In this document: positions 7,206 through 19,402 of the stretch, in pieces
How the letters are laid out: the number at the start of each line of letters is the position of its first letter
How positions within the stretch are numbered: position 1 is the stretch's first letter
Assembly (NCBI GenBank): GCA_023247575.1
Contig: JAHFGE010000005.1
Location: forward strand, 1 to 32,717
Source of the DNA: Candidatus Omnitrophota bacterium
Lineage (GTDB): Bacteria; Omnitrophota; Gorgyraeia; Zapsychrales; Fredricksoniimonadaceae
DNA: 32,717 bases
Reading direction: 5' to 3'
The notes under the pieces: generated by a model
Told to the model about the DNA's origin: nothing
Databases searched by the model: none
The model's input: only the letters and a program-made list of their open reading frames with translations
Program-made: the position numbers and the translations under genes

Positions 7206-7230
7206 ATTCTTCGCCCTTTGGGTTCAGAAT
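7206..7230 (+). repeat. Third imperfect hairpin in the rplL-rpoB spacer
   Basis: ATTCTTCGCCC-TTT-GGGTTCAGAAT (outer ATTCT/AGAAT and inner CCC/GGG pair). Confidence 0.45.
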
Positions 7231-7279
7231 GACGAAAATTTTTTCGACCATTAACTTTAAGGAATATGGAATATAATAT

Positions 7280-10200
7280 ATGGAAAAACTAAAAATTAGA
7301 AATTTTAGTAAGTTCCAGGATAATTTTGAATTACCACAATTATTAGATATTCAAACTATTTCTTACGAAGAGTTCCTGCAAAGAGACGTCCTTTCCGATA
7401 AACGCAAAGATCGGGGATTGGAGGAAGTTTTTCGGGAAGTTTTTCCTCTGGAAAGCTATGATGCGCAGATTCGTCTGGAATATATTAGTTATAGTATCGG
7501 CAAAGAAAAGTATTCTCGCTTTGAATGTCAGCGTCGCGGGATGACTTATGCCGCTCCTTTAAAAGTAAAGCTACGCCTGATCACACCGGTTGACATCAAA
7601 GAACAAGAAGTCTATTTTGGTGATTTTCCATTAATGACAGATACGGGTACTTTTATTATCAACGGTGATGAACGGGTAGTAGTTTCTCAAATTCAGCGCC
7701 CCCCCGGCGTATCCTTTGAGGAAGAAACCCACCCAACGGGTAAAAGCATCTATCATGGCCGTATCATTCCATCTCGTGGGGCCTGGTTTGAAATCAAATA
7801 TGACCTTAACGATGTATTGATCGCCTATGTGGATCGTCGCCGTAATTTTCCGGCTACTCAAATCTTACGTATCATGGGGTTAGCTACCACCGATGATATG
7901 AAGAAAATGTTGGGCGATCATTTCGATAAACTTAAAAATACTTTAGAAAAAGATCACACCACCAATAAGGAAGAAGCCTTATTAGATTTCTATCGAAAAA
8001 TGCGTCCCACTGAACCGGCCACCATCGAAGTGGCAGAGACGTTATTTTTCCGTTTATTTTTTGATCCTAAACGTTATGACTTAAGCAAGGTCGGCCGTCA
8101 CATTGTTAACCGCAAATTAGGGACCAACGTCCCTATGGATAACCGGGTCCTCGATATTGAGACGGTGGTAGCGGTGATTAAGTATTTAATTGGTTTACGT
8201 GAGGGAACTGGAGAATGCGATGATATTGACCACCTTGGTAATCGCCGCATTAAATCAGTTGGAGAACTGGTTCAAAACCAGGTCCGCATCGGCTTAGCTA
8301 GACTAGAACGTTCGATTAAGGAACGTTTGGTGGTGATGAGCTCTTTTGAGAATTTAACCGTTCATCATTTGATTAACTCTCGGCTTTTTTCCAATCAGAT
8401 CCAGGATTTTTTTGCCCGCAGCCAGTTGTCGCAGTTTATGGATCAAGTCAATCCCTTATCGGAAATGACCCATAAACGCCGTATGTCCGCCTTAGGGCCA
8501 GGAGGACTTTCTCGTGAACGAGCTGGTTTCGAAGTGCGTGATGTTCACCCGACTCACTATGGCCGTGTCTGTCCTATTGAGACGCCTGAAGGTCCCAACA
8601 TCGGTTTGATTGCTTCTTTGACCACTTGTGCCAGGGTCAATGAACTGGGCTTTATTGAAACCCCTTACCGTAAAGTTGTCGACGGTAAACTTAGCAAGAA
8701 AATTGAATATTTAACGGCTGATGTCGATCAAAACAAACACATTGCGCAGGCGAATACACCCGTGGATAAAGACGGTAATTTCACAGAAAGCCTAGTGTCG
8801 TGTCGTTATAAAGGGGATTTCCCTCACATTAAACCTCAAAAAGTGGAGTATATGGATGTGTCGCCTAAACAATTAGTATCTGTGGCGGCTGCTTTAATTC
8901 CTTTCCTTGAACACGATGATGCTAACCGTGCGCTGATGGGGTCTAATATGCAGCGTCAATCGGTGCCTTTAATGGTTTCGGAAGTTCCTCTGGTCGGAAC
9001 TGGTATGGAGGCCAAGGTGGCTCGGGATTCAGGTGTCGTTGTCATAGCCCATGAAGATGGTACTGTAACCAAGGTCGATGGCCGTGAAATTGTGATTGGA
9101 AAAACGCTTTATCCTTTAAAGAATTTTCAGCGTTCTAATGCCAATACTTGTGTGCATCAGCGTCCATTGGTTAAATCTGGGCAAAAGGTAGAGGCTGGAG
9201 AGGTCGTTGCCGACGGTATCGGTACTAAATATGGCCGTTTGGCCTTGGGCCGCAATGTGCTGGTAGCCTTCATGCCGTGGCGTGGATATAACTTTGAGGA
9301 CGCCATTTTGATCAATGAACGCATTGTACGTGAAGATGTTTTTACCTCTATTCACATCGAGCGTTTTGAATGCGAATGTCGCGAGACCCGCCTAGGCAAT
9401 GAAGAAGTCACCCGTGATATTCCCAATGTCGGCGATGAAGCTCTCAAGGATCTCACCGAAGAAGGTATCATCCGCGTGGGGGCAGAAGTTAAAGCCGGCG
9501 ATATTTTGGTCGGTAAAGTTACTCCCAAAAGCGAAAAGGAACTTTCCCCTGAAGAACGCCTTTTGCGTGCCATTTTCGGTGAGAAAGCCGCAGATGTTCG
9601 GGATACTTCCTTGACTTTGCCTCCGGGCATTGAAGGAGTTATTGTGAATGTGGAAGTCTTTGCCCGCAATGAGCGCGGTCGCAAATCCAAACAAGACAAA
9701 ACAAAAGAAAACGCAGCCGTTCATAAAATTAAAGAATACTACAGGCAAGAAATAGAAATTATTAACCAAGAGAAAGATGCGAAGTTAAGCAAAATCTTGG
9801 GCATTGATAAGAAGCGCGTAGCTAAACTAACCATCGAGGATATTGATGAAAGTTCCGAGGCTCGCGAAGTGATGGGTTTTTATATGGACAAAATCGCTCA
9901 ATTGATGGAGGAGCAAGAGAGAGAGTTGGATTTGATCCGTCGTGGCGATGAGCTACCCGCGGGTGTATTAAAGCGTGTCGTGGTGTATGTAGCTACCAAA
10001 CGTAAGATTTCCGTCGGGGATAAAATGGCTGGCCGTCATGGTAACAAAGGTATTGTTTCCCGTATTATGCCGGAAGAAGATATGCCATTTTTAGAGGATG
10101 GCCGATCAGTCGATATCGTGCTTAATCCTTTGGGCGTGCCTTCCCGTATGAATGTGGGACAACTTTTGGAGACTCATTTAGGCTGGGCGGCGCAGGCCCT

Positions 10201-10732
10201 GGGTTTTTATACGGAAAGCCCAGTATTTAACGGTGCTACCGAGGAGGAGATTCGCGAGCTTCTTAAAACGGCTGATTTACCTTCCGACGGTAAAGCCATG
10301 GTTTTCGATGGACATACTGGGCTTCTCTTTGAGCAGAAGGTAACCGTCGGTTACATTTATATGCTTAAACTTAATCACTTAGTGGATGAAAAGATACATG
10401 CCCGTTCCATTGGACCTTATTCGTTGGTTACTCAACAGCCTTTGGGTGGTAAAGCACAATTTGGTGGTCAGCGTTTTGGAGAAATGGAAGTTTGGGCTTT
10501 GGAAGCCTATGGGGCGGCTTATACGTTGCAGGAAATATTGACCGTCAAATCCGATGATGTCAACGGACGTAGCCGTATTTATGAGGCTATTGTCAAGGGT
10601 GAACAGGCGCTCGCTCCTGGAACGCCGGAATCCTTCAACGTTTTAGTTAAAGAGTTGCAAGGTCTTTGCCTTGACATTCGCATGGAAAAAGCTGAATTCG
10701 AACAACCTCAAAAGGAAGAAGCCAAACGATGA
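7280..10732 (+). CDS. rpoB: DNA-directed RNA polymerase subunit beta
   Basis: 1150 aa; [68 protein letters not shown]. Confidence 0.99.
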   Translation: MEKLKIRNFSKFQDNFELPQLLDIQTISYEEFLQRDVLSDKRKDRGLEEVFREVFPLESYDAQIRLEYISYSIGKEKYSRFECQRRGMTYAAPLKVKLRLITPVDIKEQEVYFGDFPLMTDTGTFIINGDERVVVSQIQRPPGVSFEEETHPTGKSIYHGRIIPSRGAWFEIKYDLNDVLIAYVDRRRNFPATQILRIMGLATTDDMKKMLGDHFDKLKNTLEKDHTTNKEEALLDFYRKMRPTEPATIEVAETLFFRLFFDPKRYDLSKVGRHIVNRKLGTNVPMDNRVLDIETVVAVIKYLIGLREGTGECDDIDHLGNRRIKSVGELVQNQVRIGLARLERSIKERLVVMSSFENLTVHHLINSRLFSNQIQDFFARSQLSQFMDQVNPLSEMTHKRRMSALGPGGLSRERAGFEVRDVHPTHYGRVCPIETPEGPNIGLIASLTTCARVNELGFIETPYRKVVDGKLSKKIEYLTADVDQNKHIAQANTPVDKDGNFTESLVSCRYKGDFPHIKPQKVEYMDVSPKQLVSVAAALIPFLEHDDANRALMGSNMQRQSVPLMVSEVPLVGTGMEAKVARDSGVVVIAHEDGTVTKVDGREIVIGKTLYPLKNFQRSNANTCVHQRPLVKSGQKVEAGEVVADGIGTKYGRLALGRNVLVAFMPWRGYNFEDAILINERIVREDVFTSIHIERFECECRETRLGNEEVTRDIPNVGDEALKDLTEEGIIRVGAEVKAGDILVGKVTPKSEKELSPEERLLRAIFGEKAADVRDTSLTLPPGIEGVIVNVEVFARNERGRKSKQDKTKENAAVHKIKEYYRQEIEIINQEKDAKLSKILGIDKKRVAKLTIEDIDESSEAREVMGFYMDKIAQLMEEQERELDLIRRGDELPAGVLKRVVVYVATKRKISVGDKMAGRHGNKGIVSRIMPEEDMPFLEDGRSVDIVLNPLGVPSRMNVGQLLETHLGWAAQALGFYTESPVFNGATEEEIRELLKTADLPSDGKAMVFDGHTGLLFEQKVTVGYIYMLKLNHLVDEKIHARSIGPYSLVTQQPLGGKAQFGGQRFGEMEVWALEAYGAAYTLQEILTVKSDDVNGRSRIYEAIVKGEQALAPGTPESFNVLVKELQGLCLDIRMEKAEFEQPQKEEAKR

Positions 10733-13700
10733 GCAAAATAGATATTACCAAACAAGATCGCATTACGATTAAAATAGCTTCTCCAGAAATTATCTCTTCC
10801 TGGTCTAACGGTGCCGTAAAGAAAGCTGAAACGCTTAATTACCGCACCTTGAAACCGGAAAAGGATGGTCTTTTCTGTGAGAAGATTTTTGGTCCGATTC
10901 GTGACTGGGAGTGCAACTGCGGTAAATATAAAGGCATTAAATTTAAGGGGATCACCTGTGACCGTTGTGGTGTTTTGGTGACTCGTTCTTCAGTGCGTCG
11001 TGAGCGCATGGGACATATTGATTTGGCCTGCCCTGTAACGCATATTTGGTTTTACAAGGCTATCCCATCTCGTTTGGCGGCCTTATTACAAGTGGGCTTA
11101 CGTGATTTGGAGAAGCTCATTTACTACGAAGAATATGTGGTCATCGATCCTGGGACTACACCTTTAAAGAAAAAACAGTTCCTCTCCGAGGATGAGTATC
11201 AAGATGTCATGGTCAAACACGGTGGAGCTTTCAAAGCTAAAATCGGTGCTGAAGCTATCCAGGATCTTCTTAAGGAGCTTGACCTAAATAGTCTATGCAA
11301 AAAATTACGTAAAGATTTGACTGAAGCTAACCCCAACGGAACGAACTTTAAAAAATTAGCGAAGACTTTAAAGATCGTTGAAGATTTCAAAGCTTCTGGC
11401 AATAAACCTGAATGGATGGTTTTAGATGTTTTGCCGGTGATTCCCCCGGATCTTCGTCCCTTAGTGCCTTTGGAAGGGGGACGCTTTGCTACTTCCGATT
11501 TGAATGATCTTTATCGTAGGGTGATTAACCGTAATAACCGTTTAAAGAAACTGATTGATTTGAATGCTCCAGAAATCATTATCCGTAATGAAAAACGCAT
11601 GCTTCAGGAGGCAGTAGATGCGCTTTTGGATAATGGTCGTCATGGACGTCCAGTGTTAGGTAGCGGCAACCGTCCTTTGAAGTCTCTATCCGATATGCTT
11701 AAAGGCAAACAAGGTCGTTTTCGTATGAACCTTTTGGGTAAGCGTGTTGATTATTCTGGTCGTTCCGTTATTGTGGTTGGTCCTGAATTGAAATTGCATC
11801 AATGCGGTTTACCGAAGAAAATGGCCTTGGAATTATTTGAGCCTTTTATCATTCGCAAATTGCGCGAAAAAGGTTTTGTGCACACGATCAAGGGTGCCAA
11901 ACGCATGGTTGAACGTGCCAAAATTGAAGTTTGGGATATCTTAGATGAAGTGATTCAAGATCATCCGGTTATGCTTAACCGTGCACCAACTCTGCACCGC
12001 CTGTCCATTCAGGCTTTTCAACCGGTTTTGATTGAAGGTAAGGCCATCAAACTACATCCATTAGTTTGTACAGCATTTAACGCTGACTTCGATGGTGACC
12101 AAATGGCTGTGCATATACCATTGAGCTTGGAGGCTCAAATTGAATGTCGTTTACAGTTATTGTCCGTTAATAATTTGTTTTCGCCAGCCGATGGTCGCCC
12201 GGTAGTTTCTCCCACTCAGGATATTGTTCTTGGGCTTTATTATTTGACCAAGGAGAGGCCTGGAGCCAAAGGAGAAGGGCATTTATTTGCCAGCCGCGAA
12301 GAAATTAAAATCGCTTACTATGATGGCTATCTCGATCTTCATACCCGTATAAAATTGCGTTTGAATGTTCCGGTCTGGGGTCAAGAAAAACCATCATTGA
12401 TTATTCAGCCGGAAGTCAAAGGAGGCAAGAAAGAAGAAGCTAAAACCAAGACCACTACGATTATTGAAACTACCGTCGGAAGAGTATTTTTTAACGACAT
12501 TTTGCCTGTTGATTACGGCTTTGTTAATGAGTTGTTAGACAAAAAACGCATTGGAGCCGTCATTGCGGATTGTTACAAGCGTTTTGGGCAACATCGTACT
12601 GTTCAACTGCTCGATGATGCTAAACAATTAGGGTTTGCCAAGTCTACGGAAGCTGGGATATCCATTGGCATGACAGATTTAACCATCCCCGAAGATAAAG
12701 CTAAAATCATTGCCGTCGCTAAAGCGGAGGTGGCTAAAGTTGATGATCAGTACCGCAAAGGTATTATCACTGGTCGCGAACGTTATAATAAAGTCATTGA
12801 CGTATGGACACATACGACGGAAACACTTTCCGATATGGTGTTTAAGAAAATGGACCCATTTAATCCTGTTTACATCATGGCTGACTCTGGGGCTCGAGGT
12901 TCTAAGCTTCAGATTCGTCAGCTTTCTGGTATGCGGGGGCTTATGGCTAAACCATCGGGGGAAATTATTGAAAATCCTATCACTGCTTCGTTCCGCGAGG
13001 GGTTAACGGTGCTCGAGTATTTCATCTCGACCCATGGTGCCCGTAAGGGTTTGGCGGATACCGCTTTAAAGACCGCTGATGCTGGCTACCTGACTCGCCG
13101 TCTAGTTGATGTGGCCCAGGAAGTGGTTGTTACCGAACCGGATTGTGGAACGGTCAATGGAATTACTGTTGCTGCTATTACCGAAGGTGATGAAGTGGTG
13201 GTTTCCTTGAAAGAGCGCATTGTTGGGCGCGTGGCCTTAGACAATATTGTGGATATCGTTACCGATACTCAAGTAGTGGCTGCGGGGGAAGTCATTACGG
13301 AAGAAAAAGCGGATATGATCGAACAGTTAGGTATTGAAAAAGTTCGTATCCGTTCCGTGTTGACTTGTGAGGCGGAATATGGTATTTGCGTTAAATGCTA
13401 TGGCCGCAACTTGGCTACCCAACGACTAGTGGAAATCGGGGAGGCTGTTGGTACCATTGCGGCTCAAAGTATCGGCGAGCCTGGTACCCAGTTGACCATG
13501 CGTACCTTTCACATAGGCGGTACAGCTTCTCGTACTATTGAACAATCCTTCATTAAAGTTAAACAAGATGGTATTGTTAAATATCATCAGTTGCGAGTGG
13601 TCCAGCGTGGTAAAGAATACATCGTCTTAAATCGTAATGGCGCGGTCAGTATCAATAATGAGTTTGGACGTGAGTTCGAGCGTCATCCGCTTCCTCAAGG

Positions 13701-14832
13701 TGCGGCTTTAACTTTTGCTGATGGGAAAAATATTAGCAAAGGGGCAGTGGTAGCCACTTGGGATCCCTACACGATTCCCATTATTACAGAAGCCAAAGGT
13801 AAAGTGTCTTTCGAAGATTTAATTGAAGGCATGACCTATCAGCGTGAAGAAAATCCTGTAACCGGTATTGTGGAGCGCGTAGTAGTTGAACACAAACAGG
13901 AACATCATCCGCAGATTATTATTAAGGATGATAAGGGTGAAATTGTGGGGATTTATTCAATCCCCGTCGGAGCTCACATTTTAGTTAATGATAAAGATGT
14001 GGTTTCCGCTGGTGAATTAATTGCTAAAATTCCTCGTGGTGCCAGCAAGACTCGTGATATTACCGGTGGTCTTCCTCGTGTAGCTGAACTCTTTGAAGCT
14101 CGTCGTCCTAAAGATCCAGCTGTCATTTCTGAAATTGACGGCATCGTAGAGTTTGGTGAAGACAAGCGCGGTCTGCGGACGATTATTGTCAGAAGCAGCA
14201 CTGGTATGGTCAAGGAGTATACCATTCCTCATGGTAAACATCCCAATGTCTATAAAGGTGACCATGTTTACGCTGGTCAGCAATTGACGGATGGTCCAGT
14301 GGTACCGCATGATATTTTACGTGTCAGTGGAGATAAAGCATTACAAGAATATCTTCTTAATGAAGTTCAGGAAGTTTATCGTCTACAAGGGGTGCGCATC
14401 AATGATAAGCACATTGAAATTATTATTTCTCAAATGCTTAAGAAAGTGCGCATTGATAATATTGGAGATACCGATTTTCTCATTGGTGATCAAGTGAACC
14501 GTATGACCTTTAAAAAAGCCAACGAAGTTGTTCTTAAAAAGAAGGGTAAGCCAGCGCAAGCTACTCCTTTGCTGCTGGGAATTACTAAGGTATCTTTGAC
14601 GACGGAAAGTTTTATTTCTGCTGCTAGTTTCCAAGAGACAACAAGAGTCTTGACAGAGGCAGCAGCGTCAGGTAAAATCGACCTTTTACGTGGATTGAAA
14701 GAAAACGTCATCGTCGGGCATTTAATCCCGGCTGGGACAGGAATCGGTGAATACAAGCAAATAGAAAGTGTCAAGTATGCCAACGATAGCACAACTCATC
14801 AGACACCGCAGACGGTTGAAAATCAGGCATAG
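10729..14832 (+). CDS. rpoC: DNA-directed RNA polymerase subunit beta'
   Basis: 1367 aa; zinc site [20 protein letters not shown], catalytic NADFDGD. Overlaps rpoB by ATGA. Confidence 0.99.
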   Translation: MSKIDITKQDRITIKIASPEIISSWSNGAVKKAETLNYRTLKPEKDGLFCEKIFGPIRDWECNCGKYKGIKFKGITCDRCGVLVTRSSVRRERMGHIDLACPVTHIWFYKAIPSRLAALLQVGLRDLEKLIYYEEYVVIDPGTTPLKKKQFLSEDEYQDVMVKHGGAFKAKIGAEAIQDLLKELDLNSLCKKLRKDLTEANPNGTNFKKLAKTLKIVEDFKASGNKPEWMVLDVLPVIPPDLRPLVPLEGGRFATSDLNDLYRRVINRNNRLKKLIDLNAPEIIIRNEKRMLQEAVDALLDNGRHGRPVLGSGNRPLKSLSDMLKGKQGRFRMNLLGKRVDYSGRSVIVVGPELKLHQCGLPKKMALELFEPFIIRKLREKGFVHTIKGAKRMVERAKIEVWDILDEVIQDHPVMLNRAPTLHRLSIQAFQPVLIEGKAIKLHPLVCTAFNADFDGDQMAVHIPLSLEAQIECRLQLLSVNNLFSPADGRPVVSPTQDIVLGLYYLTKERPGAKGEGHLFASREEIKIAYYDGYLDLHTRIKLRLNVPVWGQEKPSLIIQPEVKGGKKEEAKTKTTTIIETTVGRVFFNDILPVDYGFVNELLDKKRIGAVIADCYKRFGQHRTVQLLDDAKQLGFAKSTEAGISIGMTDLTIPEDKAKIIAVAKAEVAKVDDQYRKGIITGRERYNKVIDVWTHTTETLSDMVFKKMDPFNPVYIMADSGARGSKLQIRQLSGMRGLMAKPSGEIIENPITASFREGLTVLEYFISTHGARKGLADTALKTADAGYLTRRLVDVAQEVVVTEPDCGTVNGITVAAITEGDEVVVSLKERIVGRVALDNIVDIVTDTQVVAAGEVITEEKADMIEQLGIEKVRIRSVLTCEAEYGICVKCYGRNLATQRLVEIGEAVGTIAAQSIGEPGTQLTMRTFHIGGTASRTIEQSFIKVKQDGIVKYHQLRVVQRGKEYIVLNRNGAVSINNEFGREFERHPLPQGAALTFADGKNISKGAVVATWDPYTIPIITEAKGKVSFEDLIEGMTYQREENPVTGIVERVVVEHKQEHHPQIIIKDDKGEIVGIYSIPVGAHILVNDKDVVSAGELIAKIPRGASKTRDITGGLPRVAELFEARRPKDPAVISEIDGIVEFGEDKRGLRTIIVRSSTGMVKEYTIPHGKHPNVYKGDHVYAGQQLTDGPVVPHDILRVSGDKALQEYLLNEVQEVYRLQGVRINDKHIEIIISQMLKKVRIDNIGDTDFLIGDQVNRMTFKKANEVVLKKKGKPAQATPLLLGITKVSLTTESFISAASFQETTRVLTEAAASGKIDLLRGLKENVIVGHLIPAGTGIGEYKQIESVKYANDSTTHQTPQTVENQA

Positions 14833-15148
14833 TAAATCTCCTGCGCTAACAGGTTGCCCTCAACGTCGCGGCGTTTGTCTGCAGGTTAAAACTATGACAC
14901 CGAAAAAACCGAACTCAGCTCTTCGTAAAATTGCTCGTGTACGTTTGTCAAATAAAATCGAAGTTACCTCTTACATTCCCGGAGAGGGCCATAATTTGCA
15001 GGAACACTCGATTGTGTTGGTGCGAGGGGGGCGTGTTAAGGATCTACCGGGTGTACGTTATCATATTGTGCGGGGGACAATGGATACAGCGGGTGTGGCT
15101 AACCGTAAAAAGAGCCGTTCTAAATATGGGGCTAAAAAGGGTAAGTAA
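14777..15148 (+). CDS. rpsL: 30S ribosomal protein S12
   Basis: [13 protein letters not shown]...[19 protein letters not shown]...[23 protein letters not shown] 14777 preferred over GTG 14768. Confidence 0.96.
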   Translation: MPTIAQLIRHRRRLKIRHSKSPALTGCPQRRGVCLQVKTMTPKKPNSALRKIARVRLSNKIEVTSYIPGEGHNLQEHSIVLVRGGRVKDLPGVRYHIVRGTMDTAGVANRKKSRSKYGAKKGK

Positions 15149-15151
15149 TTC

Positions 15152-15622
15152 ATGAGAAGACGTCGTGCAGAAAAAAGAAAAGTCACAGGTGATCCTAAAT
15201 ATAACAGTGAATCAGTGACCCGTTTTATTTCCATTATTATGACAAGGGGTAAAAGAACTATTGCCGAACGAATAGTTTATAGTGCTTTGGATATCTTGAA
15301 GGAAAAAACTCAGGAAGAAAATCCTATCAAAGCTCTTAATAAAGCTATTGATAATGTACGTCCGCGTTTGGAAGTCAAATCTCGTCGGGTGGGTGGGGCC
15401 ACTTATCAGGTTCCCACCGATGTATTGCCAGTACGTGGAATGTCTTTGGCCATGCGTTGGATTCGTGATTTTGCTAGAAATAAAAAAGGTAAACCAATGG
15501 AAATTAAACTCGCCGAAGAATTAGTATCCGCATACAAATCCGAAGGTCCGGCGATTAAGAGACGTGATGAAACACATAAAATGGCGGAAGCCAACCGTGC
15601 TTTCAGCCATTTAAGGTGGTAA
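15152..15622 (+). CDS. rpsG: 30S ribosomal protein S7
   Basis: 156 aa; MRRRRAEKR...VGGATYQVPTDVLPVRG..LAMRWI. Confidence 0.97.
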   Translation: MRRRRAEKRKVTGDPKYNSESVTRFISIIMTRGKRTIAERIVYSALDILKEKTQEENPIKALNKAIDNVRPRLEVKSRRVGGATYQVPTDVLPVRGMSLAMRWIRDFARNKKGKPMEIKLAEELVSAYKSEGPAIKRRDETHKMAEANRAFSHLRW

Positions 15623-15641
15623 AGAAAAAAATATTGAGGGA

Positions 15642-15667
15642 AAAGGGGGCACCAAAGTGCCCCCTTT
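15642..15667 (+). promoter_or_regulatory. Strong hairpin in the rpsG-fusA spacer
   Basis: AAAGGGGGCAC-CAAA-GTGCCCCCTTT, perfect 11-bp stem ending 9 nt before the fusA ATG. Confidence 0.7.
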
Positions 15668-15676
15668 CGTATAAAT

Positions 15677-17791
15677 ATGCCAAGTAATGCTATACCTTTA
15701 AATAAATTTCGTAATTTTGGAATTATCGCCCATATTGATGCTGGTAAAACTACCACTACTGAACGTATCCTTTATTACACCGGTGTTATTCATAAAATGG
15801 GAGATATTGACGAGGGTAATACCACTATGGACTGGATGCCACAAGAACAGGAACGCGGTATTACTATCACAGCTGCAGCCACGACTTGCTTTTGGCGTGA
15901 TCACCGTTTAAACATTATTGATACTCCTGGTCACGTAGATTTTACTATCGAAGTTGAGCGTTCTTTGAAGGTCCTGGATGGTTGCGTGATTGTTTTATGC
16001 GGATGTTCCGGTGTTCAGCCTCAAACCGAGACAGTTTATCGTCAGGCCGATAAATACAATGTTCCGCGCATCGCCTTTGTCAACAAAATTGATCGTTTGG
16101 GTGCTGATTTTGATCGCGTCGTTGGTGAAGTGCATGAACGTCTGGGCGCTAATGCCGCTGGAATCGAGTTTCCCGATGGCACAGAAGATAATTTTAAAGG
16201 CATTGTGGATGTTATCAATGAGCAATACATTCAGTATAAAGACAAAGATGGTATGGAATATGAGCGATTGACTTTGCCCGAACAATTTAAGAATAAAGTC
16301 AAGAAATACCGTCATGACTTGATTGAACGCTTGGCGGAAGTTGATGATGAAATGGCGGACTTATTTCTTAACGGCAAGGAACCTACCAAAGAACAAATTA
16401 TGACTGCGATTCGTCGCACTGTCATCACATGTAAATTCATTCCTGTTTTGGTAGGTACCTCTTTAAGAAATAGAGGGGTCCAAATGGTCCTTGATGCCAT
16501 TGTGGATTTTCTCCCATCCCCGCTTGATATCCCTCCTATGAAAGGTCATGACCCTGATAACAAAGAAGAAATGATCCAGTTAAAAGCTGATGATATCCAA
16601 CCACCGGTAGGTTTGGTTTTTAAAATTGCTTCTGATCCTTATGTTGGTAAAATTTTCTTTACTCGTATTTATTCCGGTAAATTCGTTCCCGGTCAACCTT
16701 ATTTGAATTCTTCCAATGGCAAAAGAGAAAAAATTTCTAAGATTGTGTTGATGCATGCCAATAAGCAGGAAATTGTTAGTTCTGCTTCGGCCGGTGAAAT
16801 TGTTGCCTTGGTGGGCCTCAAAGAGTCCAAATCAGGTGATACTTTATGCTCGGAAGACAAACCCATTTTATTGGAAGGATTGAGACCGCCAGAACCGGTT
16901 GTTTCCCTAGCGATTGAACCTAAAACTAAAGCTGCCCAAGACAAGATGGGAATTGTTTTACGTAAATTTTTGGATGAGGACCCTTCCTTGCGTGTGAAAT
17001 TCGATCAAGAAACTTCTCAAACAATTATTTCCGGTATGGGGGAATTACATTTGGAAATCATTGTAGACCGCATGAAGCGGGAAAATAATTTGGAGGCTAA
17101 TGTTGGGCGCCCTGAAGTTGCTTATAAGGAAGCTATTATCAAAAAAGTTACAGGTATTGTAGGTAAATATATTTCTCAAACCGGTGGTCGAGGTAAATAT
17201 GGTCATTGCGTGATTGATGTTGAGCCAGCTGAGCATGGTAAAGGGATTGTGTTTATTGATAAAATTAGAAGCGGGGCCATTCCTCGCGAATTTATTAAGC
17301 CAACTTTCGAAGGTATTGAAATAGGCGCACAAAATGGTATACTAGCTGGTTATCCAGTAACCGATTTTATCGTTACCTTGGTAGATGGTTCTTACCATGA
17401 CGTTGATTCAGATGAAATGTCGTTTCAGCTAGCTGGTAAACGAGCGGTTCAAGAAGCCTTTCGGCAAATCCACAAAATTGGAGGATATGTTTTTCAAGAA
17501 CCGATTATGAAATTGGAGATTACGGTTCCTGAAGATTATTGGGGGAATGTTATTGGTGATTTAATGACCCGTCGGGCTCAAATCAAGGAAACCGGCAACC
17601 GTGGTAAATTAAAAACTGCTATTGCCAATGTTCCCTTGGCTGAAATGTTTGGCTACGCGAATGCGCTGCGGTCTCTGACACAGGGGCGCGCATCATTCTC
17701 TATGGAACCTTCGTTTTACGCGCAGGTTCCTAATCAAATCGCTGAAAAAATCATCGGCGCTCGTCAAGAGATCGCCGCAAAAAGGAGTTGA
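15677..17791 (+). CDS. fusA: Elongation factor G
   Basis: 704 aa; NFGIIAHIDAGKTTTTERILYYTG, DTPGHVDF, NKID. Confidence 0.98.
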   Translation: MPSNAIPLNKFRNFGIIAHIDAGKTTTTERILYYTGVIHKMGDIDEGNTTMDWMPQEQERGITITAAATTCFWRDHRLNIIDTPGHVDFTIEVERSLKVLDGCVIVLCGCSGVQPQTETVYRQADKYNVPRIAFVNKIDRLGADFDRVVGEVHERLGANAAGIEFPDGTEDNFKGIVDVINEQYIQYKDKDGMEYERLTLPEQFKNKVKKYRHDLIERLAEVDDEMADLFLNGKEPTKEQIMTAIRRTVITCKFIPVLVGTSLRNRGVQMVLDAIVDFLPSPLDIPPMKGHDPDNKEEMIQLKADDIQPPVGLVFKIASDPYVGKIFFTRIYSGKFVPGQPYLNSSNGKREKISKIVLMHANKQEIVSSASAGEIVALVGLKESKSGDTLCSEDKPILLEGLRPPEPVVSLAIEPKTKAAQDKMGIVLRKFLDEDPSLRVKFDQETSQTIISGMGELHLEIIVDRMKRENNLEANVGRPEVAYKEAIIKKVTGIVGKYISQTGGRGKYGHCVIDVEPAEHGKGIVFIDKIRSGAIPREFIKPTFEGIEIGAQNGILAGYPVTDFIVTLVDGSYHDVDSDEMSFQLAGKRAVQEAFRQIHKIGGYVFQEPIMKLEITVPEDYWGNVIGDLMTRRAQIKETGNRGKLKTAIANVPLAEMFGYANALRSLTQGRASFSMEPSFYAQVPNQIAEKIIGARQEIAAKRS

Positions 17792-17842
17792 GTCTATACA
17801 CTTAATATAATAGAAAAGAACAATAAAACGGAGGATTAGGCA

Positions 17843-19039
17843 ATGGCAAAAGGAAAATTCGAACGTAAAAAACCACACTTGAATATCGGTACAATTGGCC
17901 ACGTAGATCATGGTAAGACGACTCTGTCGGCGGCTATTACGACAGTTTTAAGTAAAAAAGGTTTGGCTGAAGCGCGTCCCTATGATTCCATTGACAATGC
18001 GCCAGAAGAAAAGGAACGGGGTGTTACTATTAACATTTCCCACTTGGAATATGAGACAGAAGCTCGTCACTACGCTCACATCGATTGTCCGGGACACGCC
18101 GACTATATTAAAAACATGATCACCGGTGCCGCTCAAATGGATGGAGCCATTCTAGTCGTTTCCGCTGCCGATGGCCCTATGCCTCAAACTCGTGAGCACA
18201 TCCTTTTAGCCCGTCAAGTTAACGTTCCTCGCATTGTTGTGTTCATGAATAAATGTGATCAGGTTTCTGATAAAGAACTGTTGGATTTAGTCGAATTGGA
18301 AGTTCGTGATTTGTTAACGAAGTACAAATTCGATGGCGATAAAACTCCTATCATTCGTGGTTCAGCTCTGGATGCTTTAAATAATTCTAGTGATTTTGGA
18401 GGTAAAGCCAAACCGATTCTTGATCTCATGAAAGCCGTTGATGAGTATGTCCCTACACCAGTACGTGAATTGGATAAACCTTTCCTATTGGCTGTTGAAG
18501 ACGTCTTTACTATCTCCGGTCGTGGAACAGTGGCTACCGGTCGTGTAGAACGTGGCCGTGTCAAAGTGGGCGAAGAGATCCAGCTTGTCGGTTTGCGTCC
18601 AGAATCGAAAAATGTGGTTGTGACCGGTGTAGAGATGTTTCGAAAGGAATTGGATGAAGGTCAAGCTGGTGACAACGTTGGTTTGCTTTTACGCGGTGTT
18701 AATAAGGAAGATGTGGAACGTGGTATGGTCTTAGCGGCGAAGGGTTCCATCACACCGCACACCAAATTCAAGGCTTCTGTCTATATTTTGACTAAAGAAG
18801 AAGGTGGCCGTCATACACCATTCTTTAAAGGTTATCGTCCTCAGTTTTATTTTAGAACGACCGACGTGACCGGTACCGCTCAATTGCCTGCTGGTGTCGA
18901 AATGTGCATGCCTGGCGATAATGTGCAATTGGAAGTGGAATTGATTTCACCAGTGGCCATGGAAAAAGAATTACGTTTCGCTATTCGTGAAGGCGGCCAT
19001 ACGGTCGGAGCAGGGGTCATTTCCGAAGTGTTAAAATAA
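17843..19039 (+). CDS. tuf: Elongation factor Tu
   Basis: 398 aa; [66 protein letters not shown]. Confidence 0.99.
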   Translation: MAKGKFERKKPHLNIGTIGHVDHGKTTLSAAITTVLSKKGLAEARPYDSIDNAPEEKERGVTINISHLEYETEARHYAHIDCPGHADYIKNMITGAAQMDGAILVVSAADGPMPQTREHILLARQVNVPRIVVFMNKCDQVSDKELLDLVELEVRDLLTKYKFDGDKTPIIRGSALDALNNSSDFGGKAKPILDLMKAVDEYVPTPVRELDKPFLLAVEDVFTISGRGTVATGRVERGRVKVGEEIQLVGLRPESKNVVVTGVEMFRKELDEGQAGDNVGLLLRGVNKEDVERGMVLAAKGSITPHTKFKASVYILTKEEGGRHTPFFKGYRPQFYFRTTDVTGTAQLPAGVEMCMPGDNVQLEVELISPVAMEKELRFAIREGGHTVGAGVISEVLK

Positions 19040-19040
19040 T

Positions 19041-19085
19041 GTAGGGGCGGGTTAGACGGTCTAGCACGGGCAAACCCGCCCGTCC
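19041..19085. repeat. GTAGGGGCG-type palindromic repeat, copy A (tuf-rpsJ)
   Basis: GTAGGGGCGGGTT...AAACCCGCCCGTCC; GGGCGGGTT (19045-19053) pairs with AACCCGCCC (19073-19081). Confidence 0.7.
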
Positions 19086-19099
19086 ATTTTAAGAATATT

Positions 19100-19402
19100 A
19101 TGCAAAAAATTCGTATCAAACTAAAAGCATTTGACCATCGGTTGATTGACCAATCAACCCAGGAGATTGTGGATACAGCCATTCGTACTGGCGCTCAAGT
19201 GTTGGGGCCGGTACCTTTGCCGACCAAAAAGGAACTGTACACCGTGCTGCGTTCACCGGTGATCGACAAAAAAAGCCGTGAACAGTTCCAATTGGCCACG
19301 CATAAACGCTTGATTGATTTAGTTAATCCAACATCCAAAACGGTGGATGCTTTGCGTAAGCTCAATTTGCCAGCCGGCGTAGATGTAGAAATTAAACAGT
19401 AG
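19100..19402 (+). CDS. rpsJ: 30S ribosomal protein S10
   Basis: 100 aa; [40 protein letters not shown]. Confidence 0.97.
   Translation: MQKIRIKLKAFDHRLIDQSTQEIVDTAIRTGAQVLGPVPLPTKKELYTVLRSPVIDKKSREQFQLATHKRLIDLVNPTSKTVDALRKLNLPAGVDVEIKQ

Noticed and set aside
7272-7277. TATAAT immediately upstream of the rpoB ATG
   Set aside because: Would put the transcription start inside rpoB; more likely just AT-rich sequence.
9352-9769. Overlapping antisense ORFs of 115 and 125 aa in rpoB
   Set aside because: Inside the conserved rpoB reading frame; typical antisense openness in coding DNA.
12710-13006. 98-aa plus-strand ORF in an alternate frame of rpoC
   Set aside because: Fully nested out of frame within conserved rpoC; no initiation signal or domain evidence.
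17806-17811. TATAAT upstream of tuf as a dedicated tuf promoter
   Set aside because: Good -10 but no acceptable -35 at 16-18 nt spacing; too weak to list as a feature.
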